DNA from: an uncultured Lachnospiraceae bacterium
Lineage (GTDB): Bacteria; Bacillota; Clostridia; Lachnospirales; Lachnospiraceae
Assembly: GCA_910578335.1 (NCBI GenBank)
Contig: CAJTPU010000018.1
Location: forward strand, 5,392-69,391
Direction: 5' to 3'
DNA: 64,000 nt
The notes beneath the pieces were generated by a model that ran no database searches, was not told the DNA's origin, and was given only the letters and a program-made list of their open reading frames with translations. Made by a program: the position numbers and the translations under genes. The stretch's first letter is position 1, and each line of letters starts with the position of its first letter. Below, one piece after another: positions 7,863 through 17,497 of this stretch.

Positions 7863-8519
7863 ATGGCAAGAAATAAGCATCCGGAAGAAACAGTCAATTT
7901 GATATTGGATGTTGCCTTTTGTTTGTTTATGGAAAAAGGGTATGAACATACTTCCATTCAAGATATCATTGCGCATTTAGGAGGTCTGAGTAAAGGCGCT
8001 ATCTACCATCACTTTAAGTCGAAGGAGGATATTTTAGTCGCCGTCACGGACCGTATAACGGCTGAGTCAAATCAAATGCTTGCCGCTATTCGTGACCGCT
8101 CTGACCTAAGTGGCAAAGAAAAACTGAAAACCATTTTTAAAGAATCCATCAGCCGCCCCGTGCAAAATGATATTTTTACGGTAGCCCCTGATTTTCATAA
8201 TAACGCAAAGCTGCTTTTTAGTCTTTTGCATGACACCATAGAAGAAGCAGCGCCAAACTATATTCTGCCGATTATCAAGCAAGGCATTTCCGATGGTTCC
8301 ATTGAAACAGCGTATCCCGAACAATTGGCAGAGTTGATTTTACTTACCGCAAATGTCTGGATGAATCCCATGATATTTGACAGCACTGAGGAAGAATCCT
8401 ATCGCAAATTTATGATATTCGCGCAGATGCTGCAAGGTTTTGGGCTGGATATTGTAGATGACGAAATGTTAGAAAGACTTAAAGAGCTGACCGCTATCTA
8501 TCAGCAGCACAAACACTAG
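7863..8519 (+). CDS. TetR/AcrR-family repressor
   Basis: This 218-residue protein has the TetR DNA-binding domain at about 8-58 (LILDVAFCLFMEKGYEHTSIQDII, then GLSKGAIYHHFKSKEDIL), followed by a ligand-binding helical domain. The ribosome site is AAAGGAACAGG. The MFS exporter follows 35 bases later on the same strand. The palindrome in the promoter upstream is the probable operator, so the pair is a drug- or metabolite-inducible efflux operon. Confidence 0.93.
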   Translation: MARNKHPEETVNLILDVAFCLFMEKGYEHTSIQDIIAHLGGLSKGAIYHHFKSKEDILVAVTDRITAESNQMLAAIRDRSDLSGKEKLKTIFKESISRPVQNDIFTVAPDFHNNAKLLFSLLHDTIEEAAPNYILPIIKQGISDGSIETAYPEQLAELILLTANVWMNPMIFDSTEEESYRKFMIFAQMLQGFGLDIVDDEMLERLKELTAIYQQHKH

Positions 8520-8554
8520 AAAGCACATTTTGCGGCTTTTTCGGGAGGTATAAC

Positions 8555-9793
8555 ATGAATCAAAAATTATTTTCAAAGGATTTTACGCTTGTTGTCATCG
8601 GACAGATTATTTCGTTGTTTGGCAACGCTGCAATCCGGTTTGCACTGCCTCTGTACTTGTTGAACCTGACAGGTTCCTCCGCCCTTTACGGAACGGTTAC
8701 GGCATGCGCCTTCATCCCCGCTATCCTGTTGTCGCCCGTAGGCGGTATCGTTGCGGACAGGGTAAATAAAAGAAATGTCATGGTGATACTGGATTTCTTT
8801 ACGGCGGCAGTCATTGTGACGTTTTCCCTGCTCATGAACGAAGTAAATCTCATTCTCCTTCTGACGGTTACGATGATGCTCTTATATGGCATTGCGGGCG
8901 CCTATCAGCCGTCCGTACAGGCAAGCATCCCCGCTTTGGTCAATCAGCAGTCTTTTATGGCGGCAAACTCCATTATCAATACCATAAGCTCCTTCTCCTC
9001 CCTGATGGGTCCTGTACTTGGAGGTATTTTATACAGTACTTACGGATTGAAGCCAGTATTATGGGTCTGCATGATATGCTTTACCCTGTCTGCCATTATG
9101 GAGATTTTCATCAAAATACCATTTCAAAAACAGATTTCGGATGGCGGAATTCTAACGACGGCAAAAAAAGATTTTGCAGAGAGCATTCACTTTATCCGAA
9201 AGGAGAAGCCTGTCATTGGGAAAGTCCTTCTTATGGTCTGCGGAATTAATTTGTTTTTGTCTGCAATGATTATTGTTGCGCTGCCCTATCTGATAACAGA
9301 AGTGCTGCACTTAGAGGCTTCATGGGCAAACAAGCTTTATGGGTTTGCAGAAGGCGCATTGGCGGCCGGCGGATTGACAGGCGGCATCCTCGCGGGCGTT
9401 TTTGCAAACAAACTGGTAATTCAAAAATCCGGCAGACTGATAATCGCTTGTGCGATATGTGTGTTCCCCATCAGTACCGCATTGATATTGTTCTCCTCCG
9501 GAATCATAAATTATATCATTGTAACTGTCTGCTGCTTTGTCATTATGGTATTTTCAACCATTTTTACCGTGCAGATGATGTCCTTTATTCAAACGGAAAC
9601 TCCTCAAAATTTGATTGGAAAGGTCATTGCCGTCATTCTCACGGTTTCCATGTGTGCACAGCCGTTGGGCAATGCCTTATATGGTATCCTGTTTGAAATT
9701 TGTAAAGGCTTTGAATACACCGTCGTTTTATTTTCCGGTATCGTGTCACTGCTAATCGCTGTTAAGGCAAAAAATATCTTTCAGACACTTTAA
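8555..9793 (+). CDS. MFS efflux transporter (macrolide-exporter-like)
   Basis: The 412 residues have twelve predicted membrane helices and the MFS_3 / macrolide efflux-like opening (LVVIGQIISLFGNAAIRFALPLYL). A cytoplasmic motif-A-like loop is present (PVGGIVADRVNKRN). It sits 35 bases downstream of the TetR gene behind a GGGAGG site and shares its promoter. Export of a toxic compound by proton exchange is inferred; the substrate is not visible. Confidence 0.88.
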   Translation: MNQKLFSKDFTLVVIGQIISLFGNAAIRFALPLYLLNLTGSSALYGTVTACAFIPAILLSPVGGIVADRVNKRNVMVILDFFTAAVIVTFSLLMNEVNLILLLTVTMMLLYGIAGAYQPSVQASIPALVNQQSFMAANSIINTISSFSSLMGPVLGGILYSTYGLKPVLWVCMICFTLSAIMEIFIKIPFQKQISDGGILTTAKKDFAESIHFIRKEKPVIGKVLLMVCGINLFLSAMIIVALPYLITEVLHLEASWANKLYGFAEGALAAGGLTGGILAGVFANKLVIQKSGRLIIACAICVFPISTALILFSSGIINYIIVTVCCFVIMVFSTIFTVQMMSFIQTETPQNLIGKVIAVILTVSMCAQPLGNALYGILFEICKGFEYTVVLFSGIVSLLIAVKAKNIFQTL

Positions 9794-9797
9794 GGGC

Positions 9798-10064
9798 TTA
9801 TGCTCTTCCCTCTTTCCAGCGCTCCAGTGTAGGAAAATACTCCATCAGCATCGCCTTCGCCTCCTCAAGCGTTTTGCTTCTGCCGCCTTCCACTTCAAAA
9901 GGCGCGCAGAAATCCACCATTTCCTCCAATGTGCACTCCTGCACAAACGCACCGTCCTTGTAGCAGTAGCAGCAATAAGATTCATTATGGCTTCCGTCCG
10001 CTTCCGTTCCATACTGCTCCTCAAGCATCGGCATTCCACAACTCTGACAAATCTTTTGTTCCAT
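9798..10064 (-). CDS. small zinc-ribbon protein
   Basis: The start at 10064 is set by GGAGG with 8-base spacing; a longer frame from 10127 adds an unlikely leader. The 88-residue product begins MEQKICQSCGMPM and has a second cysteine cluster YCCYCYKDG, giving a CxxC...CxxC zinc ribbon of the putative zinc-ribbon type seen in many Clostridia. A helical tail follows (TLEEMVDFCAPFE, ending MEYFPTLERWK). Function is unknown; it converges closely on the MFS gene (4 bases between stops). Confidence 0.75.
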   Translation of the reverse strand: MEQKICQSCGMPMLEEQYGTEADGSHNESYCCYCYKDGAFVQECTLEEMVDFCAPFEVEGGRSKTLEEAKAMLMEYFPTLERWKEGRA

Positions 10065-10186
10065 AAACCAATCCTCCGTTTTTCCGTGATATACCCGTTT
10101 TAGGTACGCATCACTGTTATTTTTCATGACAGGATTAGTATAGCATTCTTAATCTGACATCTGCTTGTCATATTTACTTAAAAAAT

Positions 10187-11170
10187 TTATTTATTTTTTG
10201 CTTCATAGAGCGCCGCCATTTTCCGTATACGCCCATACATCTCTTCTCTTGCTCCCTTGGGCGCGATTATCTCCGCGGCGCTGCCAAAAGAAAGAAGCAG
10301 CCCCCAAAACCAGTCGTCCTGTACCCAGTCCAACTTTATCAGAAAACTGCCATCCTCTAAAACAGTAATTTCCTCTTCTTCAAAACGGTCGTAAACACGG
10401 TAAGCCTCCGACTTCGCAATGCGAACTTCCAATACCGCCGCCTTATCTGCCGCCCTTTTGTCAACCACTTTTACGGCGTCATCAGCCCATGACTTTTCGT
10501 GCGGCTTTTCCTCATCATTCGGTACGGTCTCTTCCTGCGGCTCTGCCTCCATGTACCGCCCTGCCTCCAAAGCAAAGCTCTCCGGGCGTACTTCTATTCT
10601 TTTCATCCGCAGAAGCTTAAAAAGCCGCATAGCCTTCCTGTCTCTGCAGAAAGCACGGAGATACCATGTGTACTCTTTAAATAAAAGCTGCACCGGCTCC
10701 ACCGTTCTTTGGCTCATCTCTCCATTCTGTCCGTAATAATCAAAGCAGAGCACTCTATTCTCTAAAATGGCGCGCCTGACGTCCTCAAAAAGTGCCTGAT
10801 GCTTACCGCTCCAGTCTGAAAAATCAATGGCTATCCAGTTGGGCGGCTGCACTTTAAAAAAATCCCCCAGCCTTTTAAAGGTATCCTGCTCTTTTTCTGC
10901 TCCAACCTCCTCCAGGCTCTTAAGCGCCGCCAGTATCTGCTTCTGCTCCTCCTCCGTCACCATCAGTCTGTCCAGCACAAACTGCTCCATCAGGCTGATA
11001 CCGCCATTTTTTCCCTTTCTGGCGTATACCGGCACCCCAATCATGCTGAGAGCTTCTATGTCGCGGTAAATTGTCCGCACCGATACCTCATAACGCGCCG
11101 CAAGCTCTGCCGCCGTTATATTTTTCTTTTTCATCAGTAAGTATACGATACCAAGACGACGATTTAACAA
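10187..11170 (-). CDS. HTH/WYL-domain transcriptional regulator
   Basis: The 327-residue protein has an HTH_11-type domain (about 1-60, MKKKNITAAELAARYEVSVRTIYRDIEAL) and a WYL domain (about 135-220, NRVLCFDYYGQNGEMSQRTVEP, then YTWYLRAFCRDR). A WYL C-terminal extension ends it. WYL domains bind small ligands or nucleic acid ends. The start is a TTG at 11170, set by AAGGAGG six bases before it. That site and start lie inside the end of the upstream kinase gene (overlap 7 bases), so translation is probably coupled. A charged insert (residues about 205-235) is rich in E and K. Confidence 0.9.
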   Translation of the reverse strand: MLNRRLGIVYLLMKKKNITAAELAARYEVSVRTIYRDIEALSMIGVPVYARKGKNGGISLMEQFVLDRLMVTEEEQKQILAALKSLEEVGAEKEQDTFKRLGDFFKVQPPNWIAIDFSDWSGKHQALFEDVRRAILENRVLCFDYYGQNGEMSQRTVEPVQLLFKEYTWYLRAFCRDRKAMRLFKLLRMKRIEVRPESFALEAGRYMEAEPQEETVPNDEEKPHEKSWADDAVKVVDKRAADKAAVLEVRIAKSEAYRVYDRFEEEEITVLEDGSFLIKLDWVQDDWFWGLLLSFGSAAEIIAPKGAREEMYGRIRKMAALYEAKNK

Positions 11171-13275
11171 GAGCCGCCTCCTTCAGTTACCTTTTCAATA
11201 AACTCCAGTAACTGTGGCATATTGACGGGCTTTGCCAGATGTTCGTTCATACCGCTTTCCTTCGACATCCTTCTGTCTTCGTCAAAGGTGTTGGCAGAAA
11301 GAGCCGCAATCGGAATTCGGGAAAGCGCAGGATTGTCCAACGCCCTGATGGCTCTTGCCGCCTGATACCCATCCATAACAGGCATTTGAATATCCATCAG
11401 TACCAGTGCATATTCCCCGGGCTTCGACTGCTTTACCTTCTCCACGCCAATCGCGCCGTTTACTGCGGTATCCACCAAAAATCCGGCATCCTGAAGCAAT
11501 TCCACCTCTATCTCCAAATTGATTTCATTGTCCTCCACCAAAAGCAGTTTCTTTTGTTCCTTCATCTTTGACACGGCAGGCTCTTCCATGCAATTACATT
11601 GCTGCCCCTCCTTAATTTTGAAATGAAAGGTTACGGTAAAGCAGCTTCCTTTTCCCTCCGCGCTTTGTACATCTATGGTTCCTCCCATCATATCAACCAG
11701 ATTTTTGATAATGGTCAGCCCCAGACCCGTACCGTATATACCGCTTAAGGTTGTGTTGCGCTGCCGCTCAAACGGCTCATACATATGCTGCATAAAGCTT
11801 TCACTAATTCCAATACCGTTGTCTGTCACTGTAAACTGATATGCCGCCAGACCATTTGGCAGCTCCCGCAATTCCGCCGCCTTTATCTCAACTCTGCCGC
11901 CCGCCTCGGTGTACTTAACCGCATTTCTGCACAGCCGTACCAAAATCTGCTTCAGCTTTTGCGCATCCGTGTAGACATGCATATGCTTTAAACCTGATAT
12001 ATCCATTGAAAACGCAATGTCCTTTGCCGATGCGCGGACAAGTATAGAGCGCTGTACCTCCTGCACAATCTCCGGCAGGCTGCTCACTTCCTCCACCACC
12101 TGAACCGCTCCGGATTCCATTCGGGATATCTCCAGCACGTCATTTAAAAGCCTGAGAAGCTGGTTGCCGGAAGCCTCTATCATATCCAGATATCCTTTTA
12201 CCCTGCCCGCATCATCCAGATTCTTTTGTGCAAGCGTTGTAAAACCTATAATTGCATTCATCGGTGTCCTGATATCATGGGACATATTGGAGAGAAAGGA
12301 ATTTTTAGCAATATTGGCAGACTTTGACTGCTCTAACGCTTCACAAAGTATTTGATTCTGCTCCATCTCATGCCGAATCTCTTCATTGACGCTGCGGTAC
12401 CCCAGAATAATCTGTGAAACATGCTCCTCACTGCCTACATTGATAACACAAAGCTGCAGGTATTCCATTACGCCCTGATTGAGAGTACGGTAATTGAGGC
12501 GAAACCTTCTGTTTTCCGAAAGCCGCTCACGAATATATTCCGGCGTCACCGCTCTCGCCACCTTTTCCCTGTCCTCTGGAAGCACCCACAGCTCCAGATA
12601 TTCCTTGTCAAACCCTTTATATTCCTGTATCTGATATTCATCCTGAAATCTAGACGCAAAACGGTAGCTTATCCGGTATGCCTGTATCTGATTCTGGTCC
12701 AAATCCGCGTAAAAGACCGAATCAAAGTCCAGCGTAAGACCTTCTATCATGGCTAACCGCCGCAGGTATTCTTCATTGATGGTCTTCAGCTTTTCCCTCT
12801 GTATCTTCTTCTTTTCCGTGGCATCTCCCACAAATACATAGAACAAATCACCCGCCACTTTATCGCGGATAAAGTGGCCGTAGTCCTCAATCCAGCGTAT
12901 TTCTCCCTTTTTGTCAATAATGCGGTACTCCACGTAGTCCAAATCATACTTGCTTTGCGCAATTTGCTCCCTGATGCTTTGCTCCACCGCCTGATAATCC
13001 CCGGTATGCACCATCCCTTGAAAGGTGCCTCCTGTCAAAGCTTTGAACTCCTCCTCCGTCTCACAGCCAAAAATACGGAAAAGCGCTTTATTGGCATACA
13101 AAATTTCCTCTTTTTCATCTGCGCGGTAAATAAAAAAACCGCCTGGCATCTCATCTATTATCCGCTTGGCAGGGTCTGCCTTACAAAACTGTTTCGCATC
13201 CTCTGCACTCCCCCCATCCGGTATAGATAATATGTACTCTGTTAACGTACTGTCAAAACTCTTGAAATCGCTCAT
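11164..13275 (-). CDS. PAS-containing hybrid histidine kinase/response regulator
   Basis: This 703-residue protein has no membrane helix. A PAS domain lies at about 40-155 (GGFFIYRADEKEEILYANKA, with a PAC part DKKGEIRWIEDYG), then a second PAS-like part to about 300. HisKA comes next with SNMSHDIRTPMNAIIGF (phospho-acceptor His at 333), then an ATPase domain (DNGIGIS, GTGLGLTI). A C-terminal receiver (LLLVEDNEINLE, VLMDIQMPVMDG) follows. It is therefore a soluble hybrid kinase with its receiver attached and no DNA-binding output. The WYL regulator is translated from an overlapping start, suggesting the two act together. The signal is unknown. Confidence 0.92.
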   Translation of the reverse strand: MSDFKSFDSTLTEYILSIPDGGSAEDAKQFCKADPAKRIIDEMPGGFFIYRADEKEEILYANKALFRIFGCETEEEFKALTGGTFQGMVHTGDYQAVEQSIREQIAQSKYDLDYVEYRIIDKKGEIRWIEDYGHFIRDKVAGDLFYVFVGDATEKKKIQREKLKTINEEYLRRLAMIEGLTLDFDSVFYADLDQNQIQAYRISYRFASRFQDEYQIQEYKGFDKEYLELWVLPEDREKVARAVTPEYIRERLSENRRFRLNYRTLNQGVMEYLQLCVINVGSEEHVSQIILGYRSVNEEIRHEMEQNQILCEALEQSKSANIAKNSFLSNMSHDIRTPMNAIIGFTTLAQKNLDDAGRVKGYLDMIEASGNQLLRLLNDVLEISRMESGAVQVVEEVSSLPEIVQEVQRSILVRASAKDIAFSMDISGLKHMHVYTDAQKLKQILVRLCRNAVKYTEAGGRVEIKAAELRELPNGLAAYQFTVTDNGIGISESFMQHMYEPFERQRNTTLSGIYGTGLGLTIIKNLVDMMGGTIDVQSAEGKGSCFTVTFHFKIKEGQQCNCMEEPAVSKMKEQKKLLLVEDNEINLEIEVELLQDAGFLVDTAVNGAIGVEKVKQSKPGEYALVLMDIQMPVMDGYQAARAIRALDNPALSRIPIAALSANTFDEDRRMSKESGMNEHLAKPVNMPQLLEFIEKVTEGGGSC

Positions 13276-13362
13276 TCTTTTTCTCCCCCGGACGACCTTG
13301 CCTTTATCATCATACCACCTTTGCCGGCTTCTGTCAGCATTTTCGTTCTTTCAGCCTTACTT

Positions 13363-14385
13363 TTATGCATCCTCACGCTCTGCAAAGCTTATATAATCTT
13401 CATAATTCTTTGCAAGCAGCTTCGGCGTATCCAGTCCGTAGGGACACTTTTTCATACATTGGTTACAATGTATGCAGTTCTCAATCTTTTTCATTTTTTC
13501 CCGCCAGCCGGCGCTCAGATAGCCCTCCTGCGGAGCGCGGCGCAGAAGCAGGCTCATGCGCGCACAATTGTTAATTTCAATACCTGCCGGACACGGCATA
13601 CAGTACCCGCAGCCCCTGCAGAAATCACCGGAAAGCTGCGCTTTATCCTGCTCTATTTTTTGAAGTATCTCCTCCGTCATCACAGGCGGGTTTTTCTGGC
13701 AGGAGATAAATTCGTCCAGCTCGCTCTCCCGCTGTATCCCCCAGATGGGCGCCACATTGTCAAACTGTGCAAGGTAGGCGTAAGCCGCCGCTGCATCCGT
13801 AATCAAACCGCCCGACAATGCCTTCATGGCAATAAATCCCATGTTTTCCTTCCGGCACGCTTCCACAAGCTTCACTTCCTCCTCGGAAGCAAGGTAAGAA
13901 AACGGAAACTGCAGCGTTTCATACAATCCCGAGGCAACTGCCTCCTTTGCCACCGAAAGTCTGTGGTTTGTAATACCGATATGCCGGATTTTGCCCTGAC
14001 GCACCGCTTTTTCCATCGCCTCATACAGCCCGGTTCCGTCCTCCGGTCTGGGGCAGAATGCCGGATTATGGAACTGGTAAATATCAATGTAATCTGTTTT
14101 CAGCAGCGTCAGGCTGGTATCCAAATCCTTCCAAAACTGCTCCGCGTCCTCCGCGCCGGTCTTGGTACTGATAACAATTTTATCCCTTACGCCGGCAAAC
14201 GCCTCTCCCAGCTTCTCCTCGCTGTCCGTATACCAGCGCGCCGTGTCAAAATAATCAAATCCATTGTCAAAAGCCTTCTGTAACAGGTAAACAGCTTCCT
14301 TTTTGCTGATTCTCTGTATCGGAAGCGCTCCAAATCCATTCTTGCAGACCCGCAGTCCGCTTCTTCCTAAAACGACCGTCTCCAT
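13363..14385 (-). CDS. aldo/keto reductase with C-terminal 4Fe-4S cluster motifs
   Basis: This 340-residue protein has an aldo/keto reductase barrel (about 1-240, with FDTARWYTDSEEKLGEAF around the catalytic Asp/Tyr and STKTGA carrying the Lys). A ferredoxin-like tail follows with CRGCGYCMPCPAGI (about 256) and CIHCNQCMKKCPYGLD (about 308). This is the clostridial 'aldo/keto reductase plus ferredoxin' family; a flavin- or ferredoxin-linked reduction is assumed, substrate unknown. The MFS gene at 14514 runs the other way, so the two share a divergent promoter region of about 130 bases. A similar but distinct paralogue is at 23007-24146. Confidence 0.9.
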   Translation of the reverse strand: METVVLGRSGLRVCKNGFGALPIQRISKKEAVYLLQKAFDNGFDYFDTARWYTDSEEKLGEAFAGVRDKIVISTKTGAEDAEQFWKDLDTSLTLLKTDYIDIYQFHNPAFCPRPEDGTGLYEAMEKAVRQGKIRHIGITNHRLSVAKEAVASGLYETLQFPFSYLASEEEVKLVEACRKENMGFIAMKALSGGLITDAAAAYAYLAQFDNVAPIWGIQRESELDEFISCQKNPPVMTEEILQKIEQDKAQLSGDFCRGCGYCMPCPAGIEINNCARMSLLLRRAPQEGYLSAGWREKMKKIENCIHCNQCMKKCPYGLDTPKLLAKNYEDYISFAEREDA

Positions 14386-14513
14386 AATATCCTCTCCCCT
14401 CCCTTTTGGCTATTGTATCACAGTTTCACTTGAAAACATAGAAAAATATGGTATAATCTCGCAAGAGATGATATCGCATCGGACAAATCCGGATGCCATC
14501 GGAGGCATATTTT

Positions 14514-15713
14514 ATGAAAAATTATAACAAAACCCTTTTTGCCTGCTTTACCGGTTACATCATACAAGCCATTATCAATAATTTTGCGCCGCTTCTGTTT
14601 TTGACCTTTCAGAGCAGCTACGGCATTCCCCTGTCACAAATTACGCTGCTTGTCACCTTTAACTTTGGCATACAGCTTGTGATAGACTTACTGTCCGCCG
14701 GCTTGATTGATAAAATCGGTTATCAGCACTCTATGCTGGCAGCCCACGTCTTCTGTGCGGCGGGGCTTTTGTTTATGACTGTCCTGCCTGAAATACTCCC
14801 CGACGCCTTTGCGGGGCTTTTACTTTCCATCACGGTATATGCCGTAGGCGGCGGACTTTTGGAGGTTCTGGCAAGTCCTATTGTGGAGAACTGCCCGACG
14901 GACAACAAAGAAAAGGCGATGAGCCTGCTTCATTCCTTCTACTGCTGGGGGCATGTCGGCGTCGTGCTGCTCTCTACCCTGTTTTTTAAAATCTTTGGCA
15001 TTGGAAACTGGAAAGTTCTCACCGTTATCTGGGCTCTCCTTCCCATTCTCAATTTCATTTTGTTTCTCAAGGCTCCCTTTCCCGAGGCAGACAGTGGCAA
15101 AGAAAACAGCCTTCCCGTTAAAAATCTGGTGACACAGCGGCTCTTCTGGATTCTGATGCTCCTTATGCTCTGCGCCGGTGCCTGTGAGCAGGCAGTCAGC
15201 CAATGGGCATCTACTTTTGCTGAAAAAGGTCTGGGTATCAGTAAAACAGCCGGCGATTTGGCAGGTCCCATGCTTTTTGCCATTCTGATGGGAACGGCAA
15301 GGCTGATTTACGGCAAGTGGGGAGACAAAATAAATTTAAACCAATTTATGCGCCTGAGCGGATTTCTCTGCCTTTTCTCCTATCTGATTATCTCCCTGTC
15401 GCCCCATCCCGTCTTCGGGCTTTTGGGCTGCGGTATATGCGGTCTTTCAGTCGGCATACTCTGGCCCGGCACCTTCAGCATGGCGGCGGCAAATATACGC
15501 GGCGGCGGTACCGCCATGTTTGCCTTTCTTGCCCTTGCAGGCGATTTGGGCTGTATGAGCGGTCCTACTTTTGTCGGCTTCGTGTCAGGAGCCTTTGGAG
15601 ACAATTTAAAAATCGGAATTTTTGCGGCGGTGATTTTTCCCCTGCTTCTGCTTGCAGGGCTATACGCCAAAAACGCTGTTGTCAAAAAACTAACAAACAG
15701 TAAGCTTCCGTAA
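14514..15713 (+). CDS. MFS transporter (sugar/fucose-permease-like)
   Basis: The start at 14514 follows GGAGG with 8-base spacing; the in-frame ATG at 14493 lies before that site. The 399-residue product has twelve hydrophobic segments and starts KTLFACFTGYIIQAIINNFAPLLFLTF, like MFS carriers related to FucP/YfkF types common in Lachnospiraceae. It has a GLIDKIGYQ cytoplasmic loop and the family's ENCPTDNKEKAMSLLHSFYC stretch. The substrate is unknown. It is divergent from the aldo/keto reductase. Confidence 0.87.
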   Translation: MKNYNKTLFACFTGYIIQAIINNFAPLLFLTFQSSYGIPLSQITLLVTFNFGIQLVIDLLSAGLIDKIGYQHSMLAAHVFCAAGLLFMTVLPEILPDAFAGLLLSITVYAVGGGLLEVLASPIVENCPTDNKEKAMSLLHSFYCWGHVGVVLLSTLFFKIFGIGNWKVLTVIWALLPILNFILFLKAPFPEADSGKENSLPVKNLVTQRLFWILMLLMLCAGACEQAVSQWASTFAEKGLGISKTAGDLAGPMLFAILMGTARLIYGKWGDKINLNQFMRLSGFLCLFSYLIISLSPHPVFGLLGCGICGLSVGILWPGTFSMAAANIRGGGTAMFAFLALAGDLGCMSGPTFVGFVSGAFGDNLKIGIFAAVIFPLLLLAGLYAKNAVVKKLTNSKLP

Positions 15714-15828
15714 AGCGAAAGTCAGAAAACTATTTGGGGATTTTCTTGAAAATTACAGGCATACATTATACAATACAGATATGTACATTTGAAAAACACG
15801 CCGCACGACGGCAGAATGAGAGGATACT

Positions 15829-17406
15829 ATGTATCAGGACAATAAAATCTGGATTGGAAGCGCAGGCAGCAAAAAAGTACATATTTACCCCAAAATGGCA
15901 AACCGCCACGGCATGATAGCCGGAGCCACCGGAACCGGAAAGACTGTTTCCCTGAAGGTACTGGCAGAATCCTTTAGCAACTGCGGCGTACCGGTTTTCC
16001 TTGCCGACGTCAAAGGCGATTTATCCGGTATTTGTAAGGATGGCGTGGAAAACGAAAGCCTAGCGCAGCGAATCGACGCGCTAGGACTGATGGAGGAAGG
16101 CTTCTGCTTCCTCGGCTGCCCGACTACCTTTTGGGATATTTACGGGGAAAAGGGACTGCCTTTAAGAACTACCATTTCTGAAATGGGACCACTGCTCCTT
16201 GCCAAAATCATGGGACTGAACGACACGCAGACCTCTATTCTGTCCATCACCTTTAAGATTGCGGATGACGAAGAGCTTCTGCTCATTGATACCAAGGACT
16301 TACGCTCCATGCTGCAGTATGTAGGGGAAAATGCCAAAGAATATACCCTGCGCTACGGCAATATCTCCACTGCCAGCTTGGGCGCCATCACAAGAGCCCT
16401 GACCGCTTTAGAGAGCGAAGGCGGAGAGCTGTTTTTTGGCGAGCCGGCGCTCAATATCTGCGACTGGTTCTCTACAGACACAAGCGGGCGTGGCATGGTA
16501 CATATTTTAGACTGTCAAAGACTGATAAATAATCCGACCATGTACTCCACATTTATGCTCTGGCTGATGTCCGAGCTGTTCGAAACCCTGCCCGAGGCAG
16601 GCGACTTAGAAAAACCTCGTATGGTATTCTTCTTCGACGAAGCACACCTTTTATTTGACAACGCCTCCAAAGAGCTTTTGGGAAAGGTGGAGCAGGTAGT
16701 CAAGCTTATCCGCTCTAAAGGCGTAGGTATTTATTTTATCACACAGAACCCAAAGGATATTCCCAACGGCGTATTGAGCCAGCTAGGCAATAAAATCCAA
16801 CATGCCCTTCACGCCTACACGCCTTCAGAGCAGAAGGCGGCAAAAGCATGTGCACAGTCCTTCCGTGAAAATCCTGCATTTGATACCTATGACACCCTGC
16901 TGCAGCTCGGTATCGGAGAAGCGCTGGTGTCCGTTCTGGACGAAAGCGGTATTCCTACCATGGTAGAGAAGTGTACCATTCTTCCTCCGCAAAGCCTGAT
17001 GAGCACCATAGACGGCAAAGAGCGGGAAAGGCAGATTCAAAACCACCTGTTGTATGTCCGTTATTCCCAGACAGAGGACAGGGATTCCGCCTATGAATTT
17101 CTACAGCGCAAATTTCTCGCCGACGCAGAAAATGAACGGGCGGCAAAAGAAGCCGCCGCCATCCAGAAGCAGCGTTTAAGAGAAGAAGCCGCCGCCAAAA
17201 AGGAAGCTGAAAAGAGAGAAGCCGCCAAAAACAAACAGATAAAATCTGCTGCCAAGAGCGTTGCAAGCAGCGCTGCCGGTACCATAGGACGAGAACTCGG
17301 CAACACCTTGGGCTCCTCCATCGGCGGCAAATTCGGCAAAAAACTGGGAGGCAACGTAGGAGCCTCCCTTGGACGCGGTATTTTGAGCACTTTATTCAAG
17401 AAATAA
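15829..17406 (+). CDS. HerA-like ATPase (DUF853 family)
   Basis: This 525-residue protein has a FtsK/HerA-type ATPase core: Walker A GATGTGKTVSLKVLAE (about 33-48), LADVKGDLSG, and Walker B MVFFFDEAHLLFD (about 267). The sensor block GVGIYFITQNPKDIPN follows. An alanine/lysine-rich coiled stretch (about 425-480) leads into a glycine-rich tail (GRELGNTLGSSIGGKFGKKL), typical of DUF853 (YjgR-like) proteins. These stand alone and are not linked to NurA here. Relation to DNA pumping is inferred from the fold only. A GAGAGG site precedes the start, and a terminator follows. Confidence 0.9.
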   Translation: MYQDNKIWIGSAGSKKVHIYPKMANRHGMIAGATGTGKTVSLKVLAESFSNCGVPVFLADVKGDLSGICKDGVENESLAQRIDALGLMEEGFCFLGCPTTFWDIYGEKGLPLRTTISEMGPLLLAKIMGLNDTQTSILSITFKIADDEELLLIDTKDLRSMLQYVGENAKEYTLRYGNISTASLGAITRALTALESEGGELFFGEPALNICDWFSTDTSGRGMVHILDCQRLINNPTMYSTFMLWLMSELFETLPEAGDLEKPRMVFFFDEAHLLFDNASKELLGKVEQVVKLIRSKGVGIYFITQNPKDIPNGVLSQLGNKIQHALHAYTPSEQKAAKACAQSFRENPAFDTYDTLLQLGIGEALVSVLDESGIPTMVEKCTILPPQSLMSTIDGKERERQIQNHLLYVRYSQTEDRDSAYEFLQRKFLADAENERAAKEAAAIQKQRLREEAAAKKEAEKREAAKNKQIKSAAKSVASSAAGTIGRELGNTLGSSIGGKFGKKLGGNVGASLGRGILSTLFKK

Positions 17407-17418
17407 TATATTCTGTCA

Positions 17419-17475
17419 GGGCTGTCGCGCCAAGAAAAATATTCTTGTATATGCAATCTTAGCGACAGCCCTCCT
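17419..17475. terminator. terminator hairpin between convergent genes
   Basis: GGGCTGTCGC (17419-17428) pairs with GCGACAGCCC (17462-17471), with an inner hairpin CAAGAA/TTCTTG. A short T-rich run (CCTTTT) follows on the plus strand. It ends the HerA-like gene and may also block read-through from the minus-strand HD-GYP gene. Confidence 0.65.
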
Positions 17476-17497
17476 TTTGTGAAAACCCTCTGAAAAT

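Noticed and set aside
9061..9696. Plus-strand frames overlapping the MFS gene
   Set aside because: They are shadows in another frame of a strongly supported membrane transporter.
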